From NCBI GenBank assembly GCA_947444305.1, contig CANEZP010000003.1, positions 1-64,000 of the forward strand: a stretch of DNA of 64,000 nt. The letters are read 5' to 3'. The position numbers and the translations under genes are program-made. The stretch comes from Pseudobdellovibrionaceae bacterium (GTDB taxonomy: Bacteria > Bdellovibrionota > Bdellovibrionia > Bdellovibrionales > UBA1609). Shown piece after piece: positions 43,900-51,573 of the stretch. The notes below the pieces were generated by a model that did not search any database, was not told where the DNA came from, and worked only from the letters and a program-made list of their open reading frames with translations. Position 1 is the stretch's first letter. Every line of letters starts with the position of its first letter.

Positions 43900-44082
43900 C
43901 ACCGCCTCCGCGATTAGTGGGAAACCTCTCATGTGGAGGTTCAAAGTGGAGCCTTATGTGCTGGACGACTTGTCCTTGGCGCCGGTGTTGTCGGATGAGA
44001 ATTGCACCTGTGATGCCAGATCCAAATTTCGGCTCATTTCGAGATGTTAGGCCGAGGCACCACGGTACCCGGGCCTTTTTTT
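43900..44082 (+). ncRNA. Candidate structured small RNA (6S-like long hairpin)
   Basis: This 363-base gene-free stretch has nested complementary segments in register: GCCTC 43904 with GAGGC 44054, GAGCC 43949 with GGCTC 44031, CTGG 43961 with CCAG 44016, and CGAC 43966 with GTCG 43990. A perfect side hairpin AACCTC/GAGGTT lies at 43923-43941. A terminator (GGCC..GG / CC..GGCC followed by seven T, 44050-44082) ends it. One long interrupted hairpin of about 180 bases with a side hairpin in the bubble is the general form of 6S RNA. The match is by shape only; no conserved 6S sequence was recognised. It could be another sRNA. Confidence 0.4.
44050..44082 (+). terminator. Intrinsic terminator of the candidate small RNA
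   Basis: A GC-rich stem GGCCgaGG / CCcgGGCC has a 2x2 internal mismatch and is followed by seven T residues. Confidence 0.65.
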
Positions 44083-44184
44083 ACGGAATTCCTCCACATC
44101 GCGTACCACGGTGGGACGGGCCTTAAGTCTAGGATTTCCCCGTCCGATGAAGTCTTAGCTGTCCGTAACTTCTAAGGAGTACCC

Positions 44185-44484
44185 ATGTCTCAGTACGATA
44201 CACAGAGTTTATACGACTTTTTATTCCACACGCCCGAGGGCGCGCTTCGCAAAATGCTCAACGACAAAAAGAATATGTCCGATGTGCACTGCGGCCTGCT
44301 GATTAAAATCGTTAAATCCTGCACCATGGACGTGTTCGGTGCGCACTTCGAGAAACAAGACTTTCCTAAGCTGCGCATGGGTCCGGCCGAGATGAAAATT
44401 AAAGAGAAATTCTGGCAAGACTGCACGGCCACTTTGCTCGAGCGCGGCTTGTTGCAACCTTCCACGCAAAAAGCGGCGGCTTAA
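44185..44484 (+). CDS. Small soluble protein of unknown function
   Basis: This 99-residue protein is helical and charged, with three Cys (DVHCGLLIK, VKSCTMD, WQDCTA). A strong ribosome site AAGGAG precedes ATG 44185. No signal peptide or known domain was seen. It lies just after the candidate small RNA. Confidence 0.7.
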   Translation: MSQYDTQSLYDFLFHTPEGALRKMLNDKKNMSDVHCGLLIKIVKSCTMDVFGAHFEKQDFPKLRMGPAEMKIKEKFWQDCTATLLERGLLQPSTQKAAA

Positions 44485-44487
44485 AGA

Positions 44488-44610
44488 ATGCGCCGGATCG
44501 TGTTCGTCGCGTTTCTAATGATTTTGGTGGGCTGTCGCGCCAGCGCGGAGCCCACACCGGCACAGACTACGGCTCGGGCTGAACATCCCAGCCATCCGGG
44601 TTGCTTTTAA
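44488..44610 (+). CDS. Possible 40-residue lipoprotein
   Basis: ATG 44488 follows the previous stop by three bases. The product has a short signal and lipobox LVGC (VFVAFLMILVGCRASAEP). It overlaps the convergent KefB-like gene by 44 bases. Size and overlap make it uncertain. Confidence 0.4.
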   Translation: MRRIVFVAFLMILVGCRASAEPTPAQTTARAEHPSHPGCF

Positions 44611-46378
44611 GAGTTTCCCGCTCACCATTGAACATGTTTTCGAGATCGACCCGTGCCTGACGCGCGGCCGAGGTGAGTTTCGTTTCATCGTTCCTAACGG
44701 CGTGAAGATTGTAGATCATGCGAATATTGTGTTCACGAAACTTGTTCGAAGCGCGAACCGCCGAATAAGGCTCCCACCCTATCGTTTTTAAAACCTCGGT
44801 GCTCATCCGAAGAGAGCTCTCGAACGTTTCTCGTTCCCAAAAAGTAATATCGCGGTCGATCAATTCATAAACGTGCCCGACGTTGCGGGCCCGCGAGACG
44901 AGCTGCAAGTGCGGAAAATGCTGCTGCGCTAGATCAATAATTTCTAAACTGTCCTCTTGATCATCGACGGCGACGACTAAAACTTTTGCGGTCGCCGCAC
45001 CGGCCGCTTCGAGAAGATCTAACCTTGTTGCGTCCCCGTAATAAATTTTAAACCCGAACCGCCGGAGCAATTCGATTTGATCCGGATCGTGATCAAGAAC
45101 GGTTGCCGTGATGCCGTTCGCGTAGAGCATCCGGCCGATGATTTGCCCGACCCGGCCGAAGCCCGCGATCAAAACTTCGGGGTGATCGTTGTGAACTTCG
45201 GCACCCTCGGGTTGCTTTATTGTCATCGCCGCTAATTTCGGCGCTAACCAGCGATCGTAAAACAAAAGTAACAAGGGCGTAGAAGCCATGCTCAAGGCAA
45301 CCGAGGCGGAAAGTAACGCGGTTTGCTCGGGGTCGATCATTTTCATAACTTGGGCGCTACCAAGCAAAACGAAAGCGAACTCACCGACTTGGGAAATGAG
45401 GATCGCGAAAAGCGGCCGTTCTTTCAGGCTAATGTTGAAGGCCCGCGCGAGCGCGAAGTGCACGACCAACTTAATGAGCAATAAGCTCGCGACGATTCCG
45501 GCTACGGTTCCCGGTTGGTGGGCGATGGTTGTGAGATCGACGGCCATGCCCACTGTGACGAAAAATAACCCGAGCAAGATGCCTTTGAAAGGTTCGATAT
45601 CCATTTCGATCGCGTGCCGGTATTCGGAAGTCGCGAGCAGCACGCCCGCAACGAACGCTCCTAAGGCCATCGAGACCCCGAGCTCTTCCATCAACGCGGC
45701 CATGCCGACGACCACGAGCAGAGACATCGCGGTGAAAACTTCACGAAGATGCGCGCCGGCCACGATTCGAAGCGCGTGGCGCAGAACGATTCGCCCCGCG
45801 AGCATGATGCCCGCGATCACTAATAAAATTATCCAGGGCGATACGCCTTTTTTCTCGGCGGCTTGACCCGCGAGATGGGGCAGCAAAGCGAGCACGGGCA
45901 ACACCGCGATATCTTGAAACAGCAGAATCGAAAAAGCCGAACTGCCGCCCTTAGTGTTGAGTAGATTGCGTTCGCGCAAAATCTGCGTTGCGATCGCCGT
46001 ACTTGAGGTTGCCGCCGCAACGCCGACCACGATGGCCGCGTTCCACGGCAAACCGAAAAGACGCGCGCAGATCGCGACCAAACCCGACACGATCAAAACT
46101 TGAAGCGTACCCATTCCGAAGATCGGCATTCGCCACGCCCAAAGTCTTTTCGGCTCAAGCTCTAACCCTATGATGAAAAGTAAAAAGACGACGCCCAGTT
46201 CGGAAACGTGCGCCATCCGTTCGGGCTCCGCGATTAAACCAAAGCCCCACGGTCCGAGCAAAACCCCGGCGACCAGGTAGCCGAGGACGGAGCCTAAACC
46301 GATGCGTTTGAACATCGGTACGAATAAAACGCCGGCCGCAAGCAACAAAACGATATCGGTCAAAAACCCGTGGCTCAT
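44567..46378 (-). CDS. KefB/KefC-type K+/H+ antiporter
   Basis: This 603-residue protein has an N-terminal Na+/H+ exchanger domain of about 12 helices (EKKGVSPWIILLVIAGIMLA; LGVSMALGAFVAGVLLATSE) and a C-terminal TrkA-N/RCK domain (VLIAGFGRVGQIIGRMLYAN; YGDATRLDLLEAAGA). This is the Kef layout: glutathione-gated K+ efflux that acidifies the cytoplasm during electrophile stress. It overlaps the KefF/KefG-like gene by four bases. Confidence 0.92.
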   Translation of the reverse strand: MSHGFLTDIVLLLAAGVLFVPMFKRIGLGSVLGYLVAGVLLGPWGFGLIAEPERMAHVSELGVVFLLFIIGLELEPKRLWAWRMPIFGMGTLQVLIVSGLVAICARLFGLPWNAAIVVGVAAATSSTAIATQILRERNLLNTKGGSSAFSILLFQDIAVLPVLALLPHLAGQAAEKKGVSPWIILLVIAGIMLAGRIVLRHALRIVAGAHLREVFTAMSLLVVVGMAALMEELGVSMALGAFVAGVLLATSEYRHAIEMDIEPFKGILLGLFFVTVGMAVDLTTIAHQPGTVAGIVASLLLIKLVVHFALARAFNISLKERPLFAILISQVGEFAFVLLGSAQVMKMIDPEQTALLSASVALSMASTPLLLLFYDRWLAPKLAAMTIKQPEGAEVHNDHPEVLIAGFGRVGQIIGRMLYANGITATVLDHDPDQIELLRRFGFKIYYGDATRLDLLEAAGAATAKVLVVAVDDQEDSLEIIDLAQQHFPHLQLVSRARNVGHVYELIDRDITFWERETFESSLRMSTEVLKTIGWEPYSAVRASNKFREHNIRMIYNLHAVRNDETKLTSAARQARVDLENMFNGERETLKSNPDGWDVQPEP

Positions 46379-46932
46379 TGAGCGGATCCTCCGGTCATTT
46401 GCGCCAGCTTCTGCCTAACGCGTTGGCCATGTTCGCGAAGCTGGTCTTCCTGCGCGACGATCGAATTGTAGAGGATCACCGGCTCGTGCCATTTCATTTG
46501 GCAAAGATGAGCGGTTTGGTTCCACGGCGCGAGGAAGGTTTCCATCGGGAACCGGTTATAGCCTTGCGCCGAGTAAGAATCTTCGGGACCGCCGACCGTC
46601 ATCGAGACGAGAAAATTTTTATCTTTGAGCTTATCGCCCCCGGGCCCGTAAGCCCAACCGGGTTGCAGCACTTCGCTCACCCAATGCCGCATCAAAGAAG
46701 GCATCGCGTACCAATAAAAAGGATGTTGAACGACGATCGTGTCGTGCGCCGCAAGCAAATCACGCTCGAAGCGCGTATCGATGTGGAAATAGGGATACAG
46801 GTCGTAGAGCGGGTGAACGGTCAGCCCCGGAAGGTCGGCCACGGCTTCAACAACGGCGCGATTCGAGCGCGAATCTTGTAAATAAGGGTGCGCGATCAAA
46901 AATAAAACGGAAGAGTCGTCGGGAATTTTCAT
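46375..46932 (-). CDS. KefF/KefG-like NAD(P)H quinone oxidoreductase (flavodoxin fold)
   Basis: This is a 185-residue flavodoxin_2 protein. VLFLIAHPYLQDSRSNRAV, HDTIVVQHPFYWYAMPSLM and GPGGDKLKDKNFLVSMTVGG are hallmarks. Such proteins bind Kef antiporters and raise their activity. ATGA overlap with the antiporter gene confirms pairing. Confidence 0.9.
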   Translation of the reverse strand: MKIPDDSSVLFLIAHPYLQDSRSNRAVVEAVADLPGLTVHPLYDLYPYFHIDTRFERDLLAAHDTIVVQHPFYWYAMPSLMRHWVSEVLQPGWAYGPGGDKLKDKNFLVSMTVGGPEDSYSAQGYNRFPMETFLAPWNQTAHLCQMKWHEPVILYNSIVAQEDQLREHGQRVRQKLAQMTGGSAQ

Positions 46933-46944
46933 CTTAAGTTCACC

Positions 46945-47385
46945 CTAACGCCACAAGTGGGCATCGAGCGAGTAAGCGCCGGGACCGAGCAGAAAGAGCA
47001 CGACGCAAATCACGGCTAAGTTGAGCGCGTATTCATTGCCGGGAGGATTATTGGTGATTAAGTAGCCCGCGCCCCTATGACCAAGCACGACGGCGACGAG
47101 CATCACGAAAAAACAAAGCAAGTAACCGACCCGCGTGCAAAGCCCCAGCGTGATGAGAACTCCACCCAGAATTTCGGAAGCCATTGCCGCGCGCGCTTGC
47201 GCCGCCGGAAAAGGCACGCCGAGACTTTTTAACCATCCGGTAAAACCGGCCATATTTCCCGTGCCGACGAGTCCCAGCTTACCGAGGCCGTGCACGATGA
47301 AACAAACGCCGATGAAAATCCGCGCGATCAATACCGCGAGATCGTCGATCTGCGGACTTCCGTAGAGAAAAAATTGGTCTAACAT
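46945..47385 (-). CDS. DoxX-family membrane protein
   Basis: This 146-residue protein has four membrane helices with the DoxX pattern (RIFIGVCFIVHGLGKLGLVG, EILGGVLITLGLCTRVG). ATG 47385 is preferred, because a longer frame would overlap the divergent exonuclease start. It lies 12 bases upstream of the KefF-like gene and is probably in the same operon, which fits a redox-stress role. Confidence 0.85.
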   Translation of the reverse strand: MLDQFFLYGSPQIDDLAVLIARIFIGVCFIVHGLGKLGLVGTGNMAGFTGWLKSLGVPFPAAQARAAMASEILGGVLITLGLCTRVGYLLCFFVMLVAVVLGHRGAGYLITNNPPGNEYALNLAVICVVLFLLGPGAYSLDAHLWR

Positions 47386-47434
47386 GATTTCGTTTTTACC
47401 GGATTTCTGCCGAAGGTGGTAGGATTTCCGCTCG

Positions 47435-48433
47435 ATGCTCACCATGACGAAACAAGGTTTATTTTGCAGGGCCGGCGATTTCTACATCGATCCAAGCCGC
47501 GGCGTTGATCACGCCGTGATCACGCATGCGCATAGCGATCACGCCCGCCGGGGAAGCCGCCAGTACTATTGCGTACGCTCGGGTGAGGCCTTGCTGCGTG
47601 CGCGCATCGGTCAGAATATTCCGGTTAAAACATTCGCGTTCGCCGAACCGTTTGAGATCAACGGCGTAAAAATCTCGCTGCATCCCGCGGGGCATATTCT
47701 AGGCTCGTCGCAAGTAAGGCTCGAGTACGCGGGCGAAGTTTGGGTGGCTTCGGGTGATTACAAACGCGATCGCGATCCGACCTGCGAACCTTTCGAACCC
47801 ATTCCCTGCGATGTCTTCGTCACCGAAGGAACTTTCGGTACGCCGAACTACGTGTGGGAAAAAGATATGGATCTCGGTAAGCAGATTCACGATTGGTGGA
47901 TGAGGAACGCGGCCCGTGGCGTGAACAGCGTTTTGTTTGCTTATTCCTTGGGGAAAGCGCAAAGGGTTTTGGGCGTTCTCGAGCCGTTCGCCGACCGGCC
48001 CGTTCACTGCGATCCTTCGGTCGCCGAGCTCAACGAATGTTATCGTGAACAAGGCATCGCGCTCGCGCCGACGACATGTTTGAGCGAGCTGGATTCGGAC
48101 CGCCGCCCCGTCGGCGAACTATTTCTAGTGCCCCAATCTTTCTTGAAAACACCCCGCGCGCGAATGCTTGGCCCACGTTACGAGACCGCTTTCGCTTCGG
48201 GCTGGATGGCCGGTGGGCGCGGGTTTGGTTCGTACAACAAAGGCTTCGTCATGTCGGACCACGCCGACTGGAACGATCTCGTGCGAACGGTTTTAGAGAC
48301 GGGGGCAAAACGCGTTTACGTTCAGCATCGCGGTAAAGGCGCACTCGTGAAACACCTTCGTACCTTAGGCGTCGATGCCTACCCGGATTCCGACATGGTA
48401 CCGGGCGAAATGTTTCAGTTAGCTTTATTTTGA
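47435..48433 (+). CDS. Ligase-associated-type DNA exonuclease (metallo-beta-lactamase fold)
   Basis: This 332-residue protein has a metallo-beta-lactamase fold of the CPSF/Exo family. FCRAGDFYIDPSRGVDHAVI, THAHSDHARRG, HPAGHILGSSQV, GDYKRDRDP and MSDHADWNDL are all present and match the ligase-associated DNA exonuclease family. The usual partners (ATP-dependent ligase and Lhr-type helicase) are not adjacent. Its end overlaps the convergent gene by nine bases. Confidence 0.85.
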   Translation: MLTMTKQGLFCRAGDFYIDPSRGVDHAVITHAHSDHARRGSRQYYCVRSGEALLRARIGQNIPVKTFAFAEPFEINGVKISLHPAGHILGSSQVRLEYAGEVWVASGDYKRDRDPTCEPFEPIPCDVFVTEGTFGTPNYVWEKDMDLGKQIHDWWMRNAARGVNSVLFAYSLGKAQRVLGVLEPFADRPVHCDPSVAELNECYREQGIALAPTTCLSELDSDRRPVGELFLVPQSFLKTPRARMLGPRYETAFASGWMAGGRGFGSYNKGFVMSDHADWNDLVRTVLETGAKRVYVQHRGKGALVKHLRTLGVDAYPDSDMVPGEMFQLALF

Positions 48434-49054
48434 TTGAGTGCTGGAGGCCGGCGCGCGCTGCCGGCGGCGCCAGTTGTCGGTCGCTTCGGTGAGTGGCCCG
48501 CCGTCGACCGCGGCGCTTTGTTGACCGGCAAACTCTTTATCCATTTTGTCCGCGAAGGCGGTGAGCTTAGCCTGGAGCTCGCTTCGCTGCCCGGCGCTCA
48601 ACACCGATTTGCATTGCGGGCAGTGCGTAAGCTGGCTTACGCACTTTCCGGATTCGTATTTTTCAACGCAATGGTAAACAACTTTTGCTTTGTGCAGCGA
48701 TTCACTAAATTCAAAACGGGAATCCACAAACCAAAGGGCTCCGTCGGTTAGAGCGGCCGACATCAGGAGCGCGAACACAAAAAAGATCGCACCGGATCTT
48801 GTATTCCAACGATCCCGGTCGATCAGATACTGCAATGAAAAACACGACAGCGAGACCGCGGCCAGCACGATGCTTAATACGATCGCCAAATTCGCCGGTC
48901 CGATCGCGCGCCCGTAAACCAGCGACGGATCGCGCAAAGTTAGATAACCGACAAGCGCAAAGACCGTTACGCCCGTTGCGAGAACAATCGTATCACCGTG
49001 CTTTTTGATTTCGGTTTGCCGTCGGTCGCGTCCCCGCGGGTGATGCTTCGCCAT
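48425..49054 (-). CDS. Three-helix membrane protein with CxxC motif, unknown function
   Basis: This 209-residue protein has three membrane helices (about 22-40, 52-75, 88-110) and then a soluble Cys-containing stretch (CVEKYESGKC and THCPQCKS) that could hold a Zn or disulphide. The C-terminus is polar. The start overlaps the stop of the upstream secreted-protein gene (TAATG). No family was recognised. Confidence 0.65.
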   Translation of the reverse strand: MAKHHPRGRDRRQTEIKKHGDTIVLATGVTVFALVGYLTLRDPSLVYGRAIGPANLAIVLSIVLAAVSLSCFSLQYLIDRDRWNTRSGAIFFVFALLMSAALTDGALWFVDSRFEFSESLHKAKVVYHCVEKYESGKCVSQLTHCPQCKSVLSAGQRSELQAKLTAFADKMDKEFAGQQSAAVDGGPLTEATDNWRRRQRAPASSTQSK

Positions 49055-50136
49055 TATGGGTTACTGCCGAGAGATTGAACCGTATTACGCGTTGCGACCC
49101 GGCAACCGGCCGCGTGAGCCGATAAAGCATCTTTATATAGTTCATCACAAGCATTACCGGCTTCGCTTGTAGAACCAAGAAACATTCCCACGCCCGCCGT
49201 CCCGAGGCCAAGAACGCCTGTCGTTGCGCCCGCGACAAATCTCGTGGCCCCGGCCGCCATCGAACCTTCACCGAACGCGGCGCCTACGCCCGTTCTTGCA
49301 ACTGCGTTTTGCCCTTCGCTTTGAATTTGGTCTTTGACGGCGGACACGATCCCTTCGGACTTTTTCGGACCACCCGGCTCTTCCAGCGCGGAGACGTTTG
49401 TCTTTTCAATTTCGGCGGGCGGCGGTCCGTCACTGTTCGCCGACGCGATAACTTCCTGCGCGCGGTCGGCGTCGTAAGAGTCGCGTTGGGCGACGTCACC
49501 GTAGCAACGGGCATTGTCATCGAGCGCGCCTTCCGCCGCTTCGCGGAATTTTCCCGTTTCGGTTCTTTGTGATTCAAGATCGAGGTCGATGTCCGAATAG
49601 CGACGGTTGATCGCGGCAATTTGCGAAGCGCGGTTTGGACCCGCGGGGACGGCACCGAGCTGACGGGCTTTATCACTCGCGTTGCTGATCTGAGCTTGCT
49701 TCAAGCCCTTCTCGATTTCTCCGCATTTCTCTTTCACATTCTCTTTGGCTTTAGCGCAGAGCTTTGACTTCGCCGTGTTTCGGGTAGCGGCGATGCGCAA
49801 TCCGTCACGCTGCGCCTGCGCACCGTTTCTAATATTGGAAGTTGGCGCTGGCGCAGAAGCATCTACTCCGGTTTCGGTGTCTGCGCCCGCCATATTGCAA
49901 GCCTCGTACTGCTTTTGGATTTGCTCACGGCAGGCGTTCGGAACTTTTTTGTTGCGTAATCCGTCACGGATGCCCGTCGCATTCTTTTGTCTTTTTAAGC
50001 ACGTGCTACCGAGGTCGGCGGGAAGGCCGGCTCCGTCTAGCGCGAAGCCCTGCTCTTGCGCGAAGCTTTGCACGAAGGGATTCATCAGGACAAAAATCGA
50101 AGCCAAACTCAGGGACAAAGTTCGGAAATCTTTCAT
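49054..50136 (-). CDS. Secreted protein of unknown function
   Basis: This 360-residue protein has a signal peptide (LASIFVLMNPFVQSFAQ). The mature part is polar and helical with several Cys, and near the end is a glycine/alanine-rich hydrophobic hairpin (ATRFVAGATTGVLGLGTAGV, then GMFLG). It may insert in a membrane or fold as a glycine-zipper. It is coupled to the membrane-protein gene downstream. Confidence 0.65.
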   Translation of the reverse strand: MKDFRTLSLSLASIFVLMNPFVQSFAQEQGFALDGAGLPADLGSTCLKRQKNATGIRDGLRNKKVPNACREQIQKQYEACNMAGADTETGVDASAPAPTSNIRNGAQAQRDGLRIAATRNTAKSKLCAKAKENVKEKCGEIEKGLKQAQISNASDKARQLGAVPAGPNRASQIAAINRRYSDIDLDLESQRTETGKFREAAEGALDDNARCYGDVAQRDSYDADRAQEVIASANSDGPPPAEIEKTNVSALEEPGGPKKSEGIVSAVKDQIQSEGQNAVARTGVGAAFGEGSMAAGATRFVAGATTGVLGLGTAGVGMFLGSTSEAGNACDELYKDALSAHAAGCRVATRNTVQSLGSNP

Positions 50137-50166
50137 AAAGATAAGGATAACAAGATGCGCGAGTAA

Positions 50167-51294
50167 TTAGCGAGAAATCTGCGGGGCCTGGGCCGGGGGA
50201 ACCGTGGCCGGTTTCGTATTCGCGGGCGCCGTCTCATTTTGGGGCGCGAAAGCTTTCTTCTCGCAACGGAAGGTTTCGGCAAGACTTAGGTTTGGGAAGT
50301 CGGTTCTGATGGCTGCGAGGATGCTCGCCGTAGAACTATAAAACCCGGAGCCGACGCATTCTTTATTCGGATTATTATGGATCGTCGAGCGAGCCACACC
50401 TACTAAAGTAGAGTTATTTACGTTGACCAAGCCGGCACCGCTTACACCCCGCAAGACGTCCGTCGTGGTTTGCAAAACGTGTCCCGCCTGCACCGCGGGT
50501 TTGGTCGCGGTAATGAATTTCTGATCTTTAAATTCTAGCGTGGAGTTCACCGTGCGGCAGAAATTTTGGTAAGCGATGGTTTCACCCGGAGTAAGGTATG
50601 GTCCGTCATCATCGGCATCGCGCGCGCCGGGTTGGTAAACCTGCCGTGCCGTCAACGGCGGGAAACCGATCGCCGCCACGCCCGTCCCGGGCGCCGGCGT
50701 CTTTTCCGACACGTGAAAACAGGGTTGTTCTTTTACAAATCTCTCATCGATTTTCAAAACGGCGTAATCCAGACCTTTGCACTGAATATTGACCGTACTC
50801 GCCGCGTTCCGATCAGCGCCCCGACAGTCGTTAGTGGCAAGAATTTGGGCCGGAATGATTTGACCGTTAATCCTTACCGAACACGACACGCTACTCAACT
50901 TTGCACGATCTACCGAGGAGATGCCGTCAATCTTCGTCAGCGCCTGCCCGCGTGCTAAGCATTCTTCCACGCAATGTCCCGCCGTTAGCAAAGTTCCGTC
51001 ATCCGAAATGATGCTTCCCGAACAATGGTCGATGACTTTTCCGCTCGCATTGACGAGCTCAATCTTCGGGGTGGCCGCCAGCATATTGAGCGGCATCTTT
51101 AATTCGACAAGCCCTTGTTGAGCGGGAATAAATTTAGCTTTGCTAATCATTCCGTCCGGCGGCTGGAGTTGCGCGAAGGGCATGATTGCGAATGAGGATG
51201 ACGCGTGAAACAAGAGCGCTGCGCCGAACATACACGCGACGCCGAAACCAAGTCCTGCGTTTTTAAAAGATGTACGGCCGAGGTTAACTCTCAT
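50167..51294 (-). CDS. Secreted trypsin-like serine protease
   Basis: This 375-residue protein has a signal peptide (ALLFHASSSFA). Triad residues are His in LLTAGHCVEE, Asp in KGLDYAVLK and Ser in RGVSGAGLVNV. Paired Cys suggest disulphides. The C-terminal tail is Pro/Ala-rich. It is distinct from the lipoprotein protease at 27.6-29.0 kb. It lies 30 bases upstream of the secreted-protein gene and probably shares its transcript. Confidence 0.82.
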   Translation of the reverse strand: MRVNLGRTSFKNAGLGFGVACMFGAALLFHASSSFAIMPFAQLQPPDGMISKAKFIPAQQGLVELKMPLNMLAATPKIELVNASGKVIDHCSGSIISDDGTLLTAGHCVEECLARGQALTKIDGISSVDRAKLSSVSCSVRINGQIIPAQILATNDCRGADRNAASTVNIQCKGLDYAVLKIDERFVKEQPCFHVSEKTPAPGTGVAAIGFPPLTARQVYQPGARDADDDGPYLTPGETIAYQNFCRTVNSTLEFKDQKFITATKPAVQAGHVLQTTTDVLRGVSGAGLVNVNNSTLVGVARSTIHNNPNKECVGSGFYSSTASILAAIRTDFPNLSLAETFRCEKKAFAPQNETAPANTKPATVPPAQAPQISR

Positions 51295-51573
51295 GTAATT
51301 ATCGTAAGCCGAAACAAACGATTACGCCATGCCTGAAAAGGTCCATGTTTCCACTCAATTGAAACAATCGTTTTAAGTTGAGGCGAAAATAGCCGGTAAC
51401 GAATCGGATTTCGCCACTGATAAAACCTGCCTGAATATATTTTTGAGCCATCGGACCCGCAAACGCACTGGAGATCTATTAGACGCCGCCTGAACTTTCG
51501 ACGGCGTTTTCGAAGCTACATTTATACCGCTGGATTCCCGATTGCTTTATTGAACGGCAGAGGTCCCGCTGAA

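Noticed and set aside
43900..44082. c-di-GMP, TPP or cobalamin riboswitch in the gene-free stretch
   Set aside because: None of the conserved core words of these classes was recognised, and the structure ends in a terminator before a gene with its own ribosome site.
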